From Pseudonocardia oceani (GTDB lineage: Bacteria > Actinomycetota > Actinomycetes > Mycobacteriales > Pseudonocardiaceae), in NCBI RefSeq assembly GCF_019263585.2, contig NZ_JADQDF010000001.1, positions 4,846,501 to 4,910,500 of the forward strand: DNA of 64,000 nucleotides, in the 5' to 3' direction. The notes under the pieces were generated by a model that saw only the letters and a list, made by a program, of their open reading frames with translations, had not been told where the DNA came from and did no database searches. Shown here one piece after another: positions 15,735-22,996 of this stretch; position 1 is the stretch's first letter, and each line of letters begins with the position of its first letter. Both the position numbers and the translations under genes were made by a program.

Positions 15735-16667
15735 GTGGACCGACCCCGCCTCGTCGCCCTGCGCGCGCTGAACCTGGGCGACCTGCTCGTCGTCGTGCCG
15801 GCCCTGCGGGCGCTGCGCCGCGAGTTCAGCGGACACGAGATCGTCCTCGCCACGCACGGCTGGCTCGCGCCCGTCGTCGCGCTGACCGGCGCGGTCGACC
15901 GCCTGCACGCCGTTCGCGGGCTCACGTCCCTCGACGAGCCGCCGGGGCCGAACGTGGTGGTCAACCTCCACGGGGTGGCGGCCGAGAGCAACCCGGTCCT
16001 CGACGCGCTGCGGCCGCACCGGCGGATCGGGCACGCCGCGCCGGGCTGGGACGGTCCCGAGTGGCGGCCGGGCGGGCACGAGCGGGAGCGCTGGTGCGAC
16101 CTCCTCGTCGCGCACGGCATCCCCGCCGACCCGGGCGACCTGCTGCTGGCCCCGCCGGACGGCCCGTCGCCCGCGCCGGGGGCGACCGTCCTGCACGTGG
16201 GGGCGGGCTACGGGGCCAAGGAGTGGCCGGTGGAGCGGTTCGCCGCCGTCGCGGCCGCACTGCGCCGGGCCGGGCACGAGGTCGTCGTCACCGGGTCGGG
16301 AGCCGAGCGCGACCGGGCCGCGGCGGTCGCGACCGGCGCCCGGCTGCCGTCCGGCGCGGTGCTGGCGGGACGCACGAGCCTCGCGGAGCTGGTCGCGCTG
16401 GTGGCCGGCGCGCGGCTGGTCGTCAGCGGCGACACCGGCGCCGCGCACCTCGCCTCGGCCTACCGGACGCCGTCGGTGGTGCTGTTCGGGCCGGCGCCGG
16501 TGGAGGAGTGGGGACCGCCCGCGGACGGCCCGCACCGCGCGCTGACGGCGGCGGACCGGCGCCGCGGCGACGCCTTCGCCGCCGACCCCGATCCGGCGCT
16601 GCTCGCCGTGACCGTGCCCGACGTGCTCGCCGCGGTGGACGAGGTGCTGGTGCCGGCGGCGCGGTGA
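15735..16667 (+). CDS. glycosyltransferase family 9 protein
   Basis: The 310-residue protein is a GT-B fold, ADP-heptose:LPS-heptosyltransferase-like (GT9) enzyme. The N-terminus RPRLVALRALNLGDLLVVVPALRALRREF is the acceptor-side Rossmann start. The C-terminal half has VLHVGAGYGAKEWPVERFAAVAAALRRAGHEVVVTG and the signature VSGDTGAAHLASAYRTPSVVLFGP. It starts at GTG 15735, 28 bp after the SRPBCC gene. Actinobacteria lack LPS, so the acceptor is likely a cell-envelope or secondary-metabolite glycan; this is unproven. Confidence 0.85.
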   Translation: MDRPRLVALRALNLGDLLVVVPALRALRREFSGHEIVLATHGWLAPVVALTGAVDRLHAVRGLTSLDEPPGPNVVVNLHGVAAESNPVLDALRPHRRIGHAAPGWDGPEWRPGGHERERWCDLLVAHGIPADPGDLLLAPPDGPSPAPGATVLHVGAGYGAKEWPVERFAAVAAALRRAGHEVVVTGSGAERDRAAAVATGARLPSGAVLAGRTSLAELVALVAGARLVVSGDTGAAHLASAYRTPSVVLFGPAPVEEWGPPADGPHRALTAADRRRGDAFAADPDPALLAVTVPDVLAAVDEVLVPAAR

Positions 16668-16692
16668 GGTCGGCGCGGTGAGGGTCGGCGCG

Positions 16693-16812
16693 GTGACGGT
16701 CAGGTGTTCCTGCGCCCGCGCCATCCGCCCGGGGTCGTGCCGTGCTCGCGGCGGAAGACGCGCGCGAAGTACCCGGCAGCGGTGCTGCGGGCCGAGGTGG
16801 CCTGACCGTCAC
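16693..16812. repeat. 12-bp perfect inverted repeat bracketing a gene remnant
   Basis: GTGACGGTCAGG (16693-16704) and its exact complement CCTGACCGTCAC (16801-16812) flank 96 bp that hold the AraC remnant. The right copy contains the stop codon of the aminotransferase gene. Just upstream, 'GTCGGCGCGGTGA' is repeated in tandem (about 16671-16696). The arrangement could be a scar of an insertion/deletion event or a weak terminator with a large loop. Confidence 0.45.
16700..16810 (-). pseudogene. AraC/XylS-type regulator, C-terminal remnant
   Basis: Reading the minus strand gives 36 residues ending SARSTAAGYFARVFRREHGTTPGGWRGRRNT-stop. 'AGYFARVFRREHGTTPGGWR' matches the second helix-turn-helix and end of AraC-family regulators (the usual form is ...FSRVFRRxxGxSPxxYR). 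No start codon or first HTH is present and the rest of the gene is missing, replaced by the aminotransferase gene's 3' end. It is best read as a deletion remnant. Confidence 0.6.
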
Positions 16813-17591
16813 AGGGCCAGGCGGTCGGCCACGTACCGGCGGAAGGTGTCGGCCGCGGCGGCGGTGAGCGGACCGGGGGCGGCGGGGAGGTCGCGGGCGT
16901 CGATCGCGGCGACCGGCTGGACCTCGCGCGTGGTCGAGGCGAGGAAGGCCTCGTCGAGGGCGCCCAGCTCGTCGCGGCGCAGACGGCGCTCGGTGGCGCC
17001 GGAGACGGCGAGGACGTGACGACGGGTGATCGAGTCGAGGACGTGGTCGGTGAGCGGCGGGGTGTGCAGGCGGCCGCCCCGGACGTAGAAGAACGCCGAC
17101 GTCGACCCCTCCAGGACGATCCCGTCGGGCGTCACGAGCAGCGCCTCGCCCGCTCCCGCCTCCCGCGCCAGCCGCGACGCGTGCATGTTGGCGGCGTAGG
17201 ACAGCGACTTGACGGCATCGAGCACCCGGGACGGCGCGTACTCGACGGTGCCGAGCGTGATCGTCGGGGCGATCACGGGCGGTGGCGCGAGCACGACGAC
17301 GCGCCGCCCGGCCCGGGTGACCAGCAGACGGACCGTCCCGTCGACGGCCCCGGCGCGCTCCAGGAGCGCCGCGACCTCGGCCTGCGCGGCGCCGAGGTCG
17401 AACTCCAGCCGCAGGTTCGCCGCCGACCGCTGCAGCCGCTCGACGTGCTCGTCCCACGCGAAGGGCCGCCCGCCGTACAGCCGGGCGACCTCGAACACCC
17501 CGTCGCCGCGCAGCAGTCCCTCGTCGGTGACCGGGACCGTCATGGCCCCCGCGGGGCCGATCACACCGTCGACCGAGGCCAGTTCGTCCAC
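16809..17591 (-). CDS. class IV aminotransferase (aminodeoxychorismate lyase / branched-chain aminotransferase-like)
   Basis: The 260-residue PLP enzyme belongs to fold type IV. It shows VTDEGLLRGDGVFEVARLYGGRPFAWDEHVERLQRSAANL near the start, the Schiff-base lysine in DAVKSLSYAANMHASRLA, and the phosphate-binding EGSTSAFFYVRGGRLHTPPL. Length fits aminodeoxychorismate lyase and D-amino-acid aminotransferase better than the longer branched-chain enzymes. No pabA/pabB neighbours are seen, so folate synthesis is possible but not shown. GTG 17591 starts the gene; the TetR gene ends 11 bp upstream, suggesting co-transcription. Confidence 0.8.
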   Translation of the reverse strand: MDELASVDGVIGPAGAMTVPVTDEGLLRGDGVFEVARLYGGRPFAWDEHVERLQRSAANLRLEFDLGAAQAEVAALLERAGAVDGTVRLLVTRAGRRVVVLAPPPVIAPTITLGTVEYAPSRVLDAVKSLSYAANMHASRLAREAGAGEALLVTPDGIVLEGSTSAFFYVRGGRLHTPPLTDHVLDSITRRHVLAVSGATERRLRRDELGALDEAFLASTTREVQPVAAIDARDLPAAPGPLTAAAADTFRRYVADRLAL

Positions 17592-17601
17592 GGCCGGGAC
17601 C

Positions 17602-18270
17602 CTACGTTCCCTGGGCGGGGCTCCCCTGGGCGAGGCGGGCGGCGAGGCCGTCGAGGATGAGCTCCAGGCCGTAGCCGAACTCGTCGCCGTAGGCGTAGCC
17701 GGTGCCGCGGACCTGCTCGGCGACCATCTCGGCGAGGTGCGGGTAGGTGTCGACGGCGAGGTCGAGCGTGTCGACGAACTGCTCGGTGCTCTCGCCCGGC
17801 TCGAACGGCAGGGTGATCTCGGTCAGCACGAAGCCGAAGACGTAGGCGTCGAGCACGGAGAACGCGTGCGACGCGAGCGCGACGGAGAAGCCGTTGCCGC
17901 GCAGGCAGCCGAGCACGGCGTCGTGGTGCCCGAGCAGCGCCGGACCGGGGTTGCGGCGCGACTCGATCAGCGTGAGCGCCCACGGGTGGGCCGCGAGGAC
18001 CTCGCGCGCCGACGCGGCCCGGGCGGCCATGGCCGCGCGCCACGGCGCGTCCGGCGCGGGGAGCGCGATGCCGGTGAAGACCCGGTCGGCTAGGGCGTCG
18101 AGCAGGTCGTCCTTGCCCGACAGGTGGTGGTAGAGCGACATCGCCTCGACGCCGAGCTCGCGGCCGACGGTGCGCATGCTCACGCCGACGAGCCCGCCGC
18201 GGTCGGCGACGCGCACGGCGGCGTCGACGATGCGGCCGCGCGTCAGCGGTGGGCGCTTCACCACGGTCAC
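17602..18270 (-). CDS. TetR family transcriptional regulator
   Basis: This is a 222-residue TetR-class repressor. The N-terminal HTH is LTRGRIVDAAVRVADRGGLVGVSMRTVGRELGVEAMSLYHHLSGKDDLLDALADRVF, including the MSLYHHLSGKDDLL recognition-helix signature. The C-terminal domain (HAFSVLDAYVFGFVLTEITLPF...) resembles the TetR_C group of the original TetR class. It is divergent from an MDR oxidoreductase, and two palindromes in the shared 66-bp gap are its likely operators, controlling both itself and the oxidoreductase. Confidence 0.9.
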   Translation of the reverse strand: MTVVKRPPLTRGRIVDAAVRVADRGGLVGVSMRTVGRELGVEAMSLYHHLSGKDDLLDALADRVFTGIALPAPDAPWRAAMAARAASAREVLAAHPWALTLIESRRNPGPALLGHHDAVLGCLRGNGFSVALASHAFSVLDAYVFGFVLTEITLPFEPGESTEQFVDTLDLAVDTYPHLAEMVAEQVRGTGYAYGDEFGYGLELILDGLAARLAQGSPAQGT

Positions 18271-18282
18271 CTCCCTTGTGTT

Positions 18283-18327
18283 CTTACGAATGTAAGGCTA
18301 GCGTCCGGCAGCAACTTACATGTGTAA
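18283..18327. promoter_or_regulatory. pair of TetR-type operators between divergent genes
   Basis: Two related palindromes lie in the divergent gap: CTTAC-GAAT-GTAAG (18283-18296) and TTACA-TG-TGTAA (18316-18327), about 32 bp apart centre to centre. Both share the TTAC/GTAA half-site. Their position in front of both start codons supports repression of both genes by the adjacent TetR regulator. Confidence 0.75.
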
Positions 18328-18336
18328 AGGAGCGCC

Positions 18337-19278
18337 ATGAGAGCCGCCGTAGTCGACAGGTACGGGCCGCCGAGCGTCGTGCGGATCGCCGAGGTGCCGA
18401 CGCCGGTGCCGCGGGCCGGGGAGGTGCTGGTGCGGGTGGTGGCCGCGGCCGTCACCTCGGGCGACGCGCGCATCCGGGGCGCCCGGTTCCCGCGCGGCTT
18501 CGGCGTGCTGGCGCGGCCGGCGCTCGGCTGGTCCGGGCCGCGGCGGCCGGTGCTGGGCGGCACCTTCTCGGGCACCGTCGACGCCGTCGGGCCGGGCGTC
18601 GAAGGGCTCGTCGTCGGCGACGACGTCTGCGGGATGACGGGCGTGCGGATGGGCACGCACGCCGAGTTCGTGGCGGTGCCGGCGAAGCGCCTGGTGCGCA
18701 AGCCGGCGGAGGTGAGCCACGAGGACGCGGCGGGCGTGCTGTTCGGCGGGGCCACGGCGCTGCACTTCCTGCGCGGGCGGGTCAGGCGCGGCGCGTCCGT
18801 GCTCGTCGTCGGCGCGTCGGGGGCGATCGGCACCACCGCCGTGCAGCTCGCGGCGCAGGACGGCGCGACGGTCGTCGGCGTCACGAGCGCGGCGAACGCG
18901 GCGCTGGTGCGCGATCTCGGCGCCGCCCGGGTCGTCGACCACACCCGGACGGGCCTGGACGAGCTGACCGAGCGGTTCGACGTCGTGCTCGACACGGTCG
19001 GCCGGCTCTCGACCGCGGCCGGGCGCCGCCTGCTCACCGACGACGGGGTGCTGCTGCTCCCCGCCGCGACGCTGGGGCAGATGCTGCTGGCGCGGGGCCG
19101 GGTCCGGGCCGGGACCTCGCCGGAGGACCCCGCCGACTTCACCCTGCTGCTGGAGCGGGTGGCGAAGGGGGAGCTGACCGTCGTCCTGGACCGGGTGATG
19201 GGGCTCGACGACATCGTGGCGGCGTACGAGCGGGTGGACTCGGGGCGGAAGGTCGGCAACATCGTCGTCCGGCCCTGA
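18337..19278 (+). CDS. NAD(P)-dependent alcohol dehydrogenase / quinone oxidoreductase, MDR superfamily
   Basis: The 313-residue medium-chain dehydrogenase/reductase starts MRAAVVDRYGPPSVVRIAEVPTPVPRAGEVLVRV and has the nucleotide-binding VLVVGASGAIGTTAVQLAAQDGATVVGV segment. The four-Cys structural zinc lobe and clear catalytic zinc ligands are missing, so it groups with zinc-independent quinone oxidoreductase-like members. AAGGAG (18327-18332) is the ribosome site before ATG 18337. It is divergently paired with a TetR repressor and is probably induced by the compound it reduces. Confidence 0.85.
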   Translation: MRAAVVDRYGPPSVVRIAEVPTPVPRAGEVLVRVVAAAVTSGDARIRGARFPRGFGVLARPALGWSGPRRPVLGGTFSGTVDAVGPGVEGLVVGDDVCGMTGVRMGTHAEFVAVPAKRLVRKPAEVSHEDAAGVLFGGATALHFLRGRVRRGASVLVVGASGAIGTTAVQLAAQDGATVVGVTSAANAALVRDLGAARVVDHTRTGLDELTERFDVVLDTVGRLSTAAGRRLLTDDGVLLLPAATLGQMLLARGRVRAGTSPEDPADFTLLLERVAKGELTVVLDRVMGLDDIVAAYERVDSGRKVGNIVVRP

Positions 19279-19309
19279 CGATCGGGACGAACAGGGTGAC
19301 TCACGCCAC

Positions 19310-19402
19310 GACTGCGGCGTGGGACACCCGCTGCCCGAGGGCGTGTACGAGGAGCTGCGGGCCGACGGGCTGGAGGCGGGCGCGCGGATGGTGGCGTCGT
19401 AG
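19310..19402 (+). pseudogene. possible short coding remnant
   Basis: A 30-residue frame, DCGVGHPLPEGVYEELRADGLEAGARMVAS-stop, follows the MDR gene. The composition looks protein-coding (PLPEGVYEELRADGL), but there is no clear start or ribosome site and no family is recognised. It is either the tail of a lost gene or chance. The rest of the 227-bp gap before the DUF368 gene holds nothing recognisable except a -10 box. Confidence 0.25.
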
Positions 19403-19493
19403 CGGCGACGATCGGAGCTGCGGTGCCGGCGCCGGCGTCGTGGACGTGCCGGGCCGACACCCGGCCTGGTGCGGCACGGATCCGGCATATCGG

Positions 19494-19499
19494 TACTTT
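19494..19499 (+). promoter_or_regulatory. -10 element for the DUF368 gene (leaderless)
   Basis: TACTTT ends 7 nt before the GTG start at 19506, the leaderless spacing. The -35 is weak. Confidence 0.4.
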
Positions 19500-19505
19500 C
19501 GGACG

Positions 19506-20414
19506 GTGTCGGCCTTCCGCTTCACCCATGTCCTGCGTGGCGTCGCCATCGGCTCCGTCGAGGTCGTGCCCGGCGTCAGCGGCGGCACCGTCGCCCTCGT
19601 CGTCGGGGTCTACGAGCGCCTGATCGCCGCCGCGTCGCACCTGGTGTCCGCGGCCCGGGCGACCGCCGACGTCCCGCGTGGTCTCGGGTGGTCCCGCGCC
19701 CGCGCGGAGGTGGGACGCGTGGAGTGGGGGCTGGTGCTGGCCGTGCTGTCGGGGATGGTCCTGGCGGTGCTGGTGGCCGCACGGTTCCTGCCGCCGCTGA
19801 TCGAGAGGTTCCCGGTCGGCACCTCCGCCTTGTTCTTCGGGATGGTCGCCGCGTCGGTCGCCGTACCGCTGCTGGACCTGGGCGGCCTGCGCGGGGCGCG
19901 CGAGTGGGCGCTGGTCGTGGCGGGCGCGGTGGCGACGGCGCTGATCACGGGTCTGCCGGCGGGAGACCTCGACGACCCGCCGTTGTGGCTGGTCGCACCG
20001 GCGGCCGCGGTGGCGGTCTGCGCACTGGTGCTACCGGGTCTGTCGGGATCGTTCCTGCTGCTCGCGATGGGCCTCTACGAGCCGACCCTCCGGGCGGTCG
20101 ACGACCGGGACCTCGCCTACGTCGGCACGTTCGTGCTCGGGGCCGTCCTCGGGCTCGCGTTCTTCGTCAAGGGGCTGGAGTGGCTGCTGGAGCGCCATCG
20201 CCGCACCGTGCTGGCGCTCATGGCCGGGATCCTCGTCGGCGCGTTGCGCGCACTGTGGCCGTGGCAGGACCCCGGCCGGGCGCTGCTCCCTCCCGACGCC
20301 GGCTGGCTCGCGATGCTCGGCCTCGCGGTGCTGGGAGCCGCGGCGGTGGCCGTGCTGGTGGTCGTGCAGCTGCGGACGCAGCCGCCGGTGCGAGCACGCC
20401 ACCGAGCTCCGTGA
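19506..20414 (+). CDS. DUF368 family membrane protein (polyprenyl-phosphate transporter type)
   Basis: The 302-residue polytopic membrane protein has the two DUF368 signatures: VEVVPGVSGGTVALVVGVYERLI near residue 17 and ALVLPGLSGSFLLLAMGLYEPTL near residue 177, in inverted-repeat-like halves. About eight hydrophobic segments follow (for example WGLVLAVLSGMVLAVLVAA and VVAGAVATALITGLPAG). Members of this family (PopT in the literature) have been linked to recycling undecaprenyl phosphate across the membrane for cell-wall synthesis. GTG 19506 is chosen because VSAFRFTHVLRGVAIG is the expected start. Confidence 0.85.
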   Translation: MSAFRFTHVLRGVAIGSVEVVPGVSGGTVALVVGVYERLIAAASHLVSAARATADVPRGLGWSRARAEVGRVEWGLVLAVLSGMVLAVLVAARFLPPLIERFPVGTSALFFGMVAASVAVPLLDLGGLRGAREWALVVAGAVATALITGLPAGDLDDPPLWLVAPAAAVAVCALVLPGLSGSFLLLAMGLYEPTLRAVDDRDLAYVGTFVLGAVLGLAFFVKGLEWLLERHRRTVLALMAGILVGALRALWPWQDPGRALLPPDAGWLAMLGLAVLGAAAVAVLVVVQLRTQPPVRARHRAP

Positions 20415-20449
20415 CGGTGGCGACGACCGGGTGTCGGCCCGTCGTCGTC

Positions 20450-21571
20450 CTAGTCGGGCACGCGCAGGAGGTAGTCGCCGGTGTCCTCGTCCCAGTCCAT
20501 CGCGAGCAGGTCGCGGGCGCGGGCGGCCTTCGCGAACGACAGGAACGTGTTGAAGCCGTAGCGCTTCTCGCTGAACCCCGGCTCGCGCTTGCGGAGCTGG
20601 TCCTTGAGGCCGGAGAGCTGCGGCCGGAAGCGCGGGCCCTGCAGCCCGCGGACGACGTCGACGAGCAGCCGGAACGCGTCGTCGTCGGCGGAGGCGTCCT
20701 GCGGGAACGTCACCTCGGGGTCGCCCTGCGCCGAGCCCTTGCGCAGCTCGACGACCCCGGCGGCCTCCAGGTGCCGCATGAGCTCGCCGAAGCTGCGGAA
20801 GCCGTGGTCGGCCTCGTCGAAGGTCGGGTCCTTGCGCAGGATCGCGCGCTTGAGCCGGGAGGCGAGCACGACCCCGTCGGCGTGGCGCTGCAGCCCCGCG
20901 AGGGTGGTGGTGACGATCGGACCGACCTCGCGCTCCTCGACCGGCGCCGCCGGCTCGTCGACGACGGGCTCCTCGGCGACCACCACGGGCGCGGCGACGT
21001 CGGTGGCGGGCACGGCCTCCACCGGCACCGGCACCGGCGCGGCCGTGTGCCCGCGGCCCCGGCGCGCGGGCCGGCGCGGCGCCTGCGACGGCTCGACGCC
21101 GGGCAGGCGGTCGTAGAACAGGAACTCGTCGCACGAGGGCGGCAGCAGCGCCGACGTCGACGACTCCACGCCGATGCCGATCACGCGCTTGTCGAGCTCA
21201 CGGAGCTTGTTGACCAGCGGCGTGAAGTCGGAGTCGCCGGTGCAGATCGCGAACGTCGTGACGAAGCTGCGCTCGAAGGCCATCTCGATCGCGTCGACGA
21301 CCATCTTGATGTCGGCCGCGTTCTTGCGCGACGCTCCCAGCCGCTGCGGGATCTCGATCAGCTCGACCTGTGCACGCGTGAGCAGGCGGCGGTCCTCGTC
21401 GAAGGCCGACCAGTCGGCGTACGCCCGCCGCGCGACGACCCGCCCGCGCTCGGCCAGCGCGTCGGCGATGGGGCCGAAGTCGAACGGCGTGACGCCGAGG
21501 CCGTCGCGCGCGCCGATGGCCAGGTTCTCGTAGTCGAGGAACAGCGCGATGCGCTCGTCGTCGTTGATCAT
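20450..21571 (-). CDS. NYN-domain RNase-like protein with two OST-HTH/LOTUS domains
   Basis: The 373-residue protein begins with a NYN/PIN-like nuclease domain (residues 1-155). It carries the acidic residues expected of the metal site: RIALFLDYENLA, the Asp of NAADIKMVVDAIEM, and TGDSDFTPLVNKLRE. A Pro/Val/Ala/Glu-rich linker (160-215) leads to two OST-HTH (LOTUS) RNA-binding modules: LQRHADGVVLASRLKRAILRKDPTFDEADHGFRSFGELMRHLEAAGVVEL and LSGLKDQLRKREPGFSEKRYGFNTFLSFAKAARARDLL. Bacterial NYN-OST-HTH proteins are predicted RNA-directed ribonucleases. The ATG overlaps the stop of the NrtR-like gene (ATGA), making a two-gene operon that is divergent from ADP-ribose genes. Confidence 0.9.
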   Translation of the reverse strand: MINDDERIALFLDYENLAIGARDGLGVTPFDFGPIADALAERGRVVARRAYADWSAFDEDRRLLTRAQVELIEIPQRLGASRKNAADIKMVVDAIEMAFERSFVTTFAICTGDSDFTPLVNKLRELDKRVIGIGVESSTSALLPPSCDEFLFYDRLPGVEPSQAPRRPARRGRGHTAAPVPVPVEAVPATDVAAPVVVAEEPVVDEPAAPVEEREVGPIVTTTLAGLQRHADGVVLASRLKRAILRKDPTFDEADHGFRSFGELMRHLEAAGVVELRKGSAQGDPEVTFPQDASADDDAFRLLVDVVRGLQGPRFRPQLSGLKDQLRKREPGFSEKRYGFNTFLSFAKAARARDLLAMDWDEDTGDYLLRVPD

Positions 21572-22188
21572 GCGTACTCCCGTGGTGCGCGGCGGAAGAC
21601 CCGGGCCGGTTTGCCGACCGATCCACGGCTCAGTGTGCCGGTGTCGATCAGGTGCTCCTGCACCCGGCGTCGGAACGTGTCCTTGGGTAGGGGCCTGCCG
21701 ATCACCGCCTCGTGCACGCGCTGCAGCTCCAGCAGGGTGAAGTCGGGGCCGACGAGGCCGCGGGGGTCGGGGAGCGCGGCGTACGCGTCGCGGGCCCAGG
21801 CGACGGCGGCGTCGACGATCGCGGTGTGGTCGAACGCCAGCGGCGGCAGGTCGTCGACCGGGGTCAGCGGGCCGTCGAGGCGCTCGGCGGGCACGAGGTC
21901 GACGTGGGCGACGGACAGGACGCGGCCGCGGTCGTCGCGCTCGGGGTCGTCGAACACGGCGAGCTGCCGCGGCTCCTCACCCGTGACGCCGGCCTTGTCG
22001 CGCAGCACGCGCAGGGCGGCGGCGCGCAGGGTCTCGTCGATGCGCAGGAACGTGCCCGGCAGCGCGCGGCCCTCGTGCAGCAGGACGCAGAGGCGGTCGT
22101 CGGCGACGGTGAGCAGGGCGACGTCGACGGCCACCGAGGGGTGCGGGTAGTCGGCCAGCGAGCGGCCGGAGGGGTCGCGCCAGGTCAT
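21568..22188 (-). CDS. NrtR-like regulator (degenerate Nudix domain plus winged helix)
   Basis: The 206-residue protein has an N-terminal Nudix fold (YPHPSVAVDVALLTVADDRLCVLLHEGRALPGTFLRIDETLRAAALRVLRDKAGV). Its Nudix box has lost the catalytic REUxEE glutamates: RVLRDK stands in their place. The C-terminal half (DFTLLELQRVHEAVIGRPLPKDTFRRRVQEHLIDTGTLSRGSVGKPARVFR) is the winged helix of NrtR-type repressors, which bind ADP-ribose through the dead Nudix domain. ATG 22188 is preferred; TTG 22197 is in frame. Its own -10 (TAACTT on the minus strand, 22194-22199 region) gives a near-leaderless start. It likely senses ADP-ribose or a related nucleotide and controls both divergent transcripts. Confidence 0.8.
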   Translation of the reverse strand: MTWRDPSGRSLADYPHPSVAVDVALLTVADDRLCVLLHEGRALPGTFLRIDETLRAAALRVLRDKAGVTGEEPRQLAVFDDPERDDRGRVLSVAHVDLVPAERLDGPLTPVDDLPPLAFDHTAIVDAAVAWARDAYAALPDPRGLVGPDFTLLELQRVHEAVIGRPLPKDTFRRRVQEHLIDTGTLSRGSVGKPARVFRRAPREYA

Positions 22189-22198
22189 GCTGGACAAG

Positions 22199-22242
22199 TT
22201 AGCGCACTCATGCTCTTATTGGTTATCGCAGTCTTGCGCTAA
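22199..22242. promoter_or_regulatory. inverted repeat operator between NrtR-like and ARPP-1 genes
   Basis: TTAGCGCA (22199-22206) and TGCGCTAA (22235-22242) form a perfect 8-bp inverted repeat with 28 bp between arms, about three helical turns apart. It spans the whole divergent promoter region. It is the best candidate operator for the NrtR-like protein. Confidence 0.65.
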
Positions 22243-22258
22243 TGAGGGAGTGGTCGGG

Positions 22259-22996
22259 ATGGACGTGCACGTGGGCAACCCGGTGGTGCGGGGAGCGCTG
22301 ACGGTGTTCCCCGTGTTCAACGGCGCCGCAGTCGCTGACACCGGCTACGCGCTGGGCGGCGTGGTCGTGGCCGAGCGGAGCGACGCCGCGGTGGGGGAGC
22401 TGCTCGTCACCAACACCGGCGAGCGGCCCGCGCTCGTGCTGGAGGGCGAGCTGCTGGCGGGGGGCCGGCAGGACCGGGTGGCGGCGCGGTCGGTGGTGGT
22501 CGAGCCGGGGGCGGCGGCGGTGCTGCCGGTGCGGTGCGTCGAGCAGGCCCGCTGGGCGGGGGCGGGGGTGCACGCACGGGACGGCCGGCGGGCGCCGCTC
22601 GCGGTGCGCACGGCGTCGGGGCAGCGGGAGGTGTGGGAGCGGGTGGCGCGCTACGGCCAGGGGGAGTCGCTGTTCGACACCGTCCGCCACCTCGACGCGG
22701 CCGCGTCCGCGCTGGTCGCGGGCCTGTCGCCGCTGCCGTTCCAGAGCGGGGTGCTGGTGGGGATCGCGGGGCGGCCGGTCCTGCTGGAGGTGTTCGACGC
22801 CCCGTCGACGCTCGCCGCCGTGTGGGACGGGCTGCTGCACGCCGCCGCGCTCGACGCCCTCGGTCGCCGCCCGGTGGCCACGCTCGGACGGCACGCGCGG
22901 CGGTTCGTCGGGGACCTGGGGCCGCGGGTGTCGGTGCTGCGGTGGCACGGTCGGGACGTGCACACGGTGGCGGTCAACGATCGGGCGGCGGCGTGA
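22259..22996 (+). CDS. ARPP-1 domain protein (ARG-associated)
   Basis: The 245-residue protein matches the ARPP-1 domain, a family named for its association with ADP-ribosylglycohydrolases. Characteristic parts are VGNPVVRGALTVFPVFNGAAV, GELLVTNTGERPALVLEGELLAGGRQDRVAARSVVVEPGAAAVLPVRCVEQARW and GVLVGIAGRPVLLEVFDAPSTLAAVWDGLL. Its function is unknown; comparative studies place it in NAD/ADP-ribose systems. ATG 22259 follows GGGAG with 8-nt spacing; GTG 22250 is an alternative. The stop overlaps the next start (GTGA), so it is coupled to the ADP-ribosylglycohydrolase. Confidence 0.75.
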   Translation: MDVHVGNPVVRGALTVFPVFNGAAVADTGYALGGVVVAERSDAAVGELLVTNTGERPALVLEGELLAGGRQDRVAARSVVVEPGAAAVLPVRCVEQARWAGAGVHARDGRRAPLAVRTASGQREVWERVARYGQGESLFDTVRHLDAAASALVAGLSPLPFQSGVLVGIAGRPVLLEVFDAPSTLAAVWDGLLHAAALDALGRRPVATLGRHARRFVGDLGPRVSVLRWHGRDVHTVAVNDRAAA

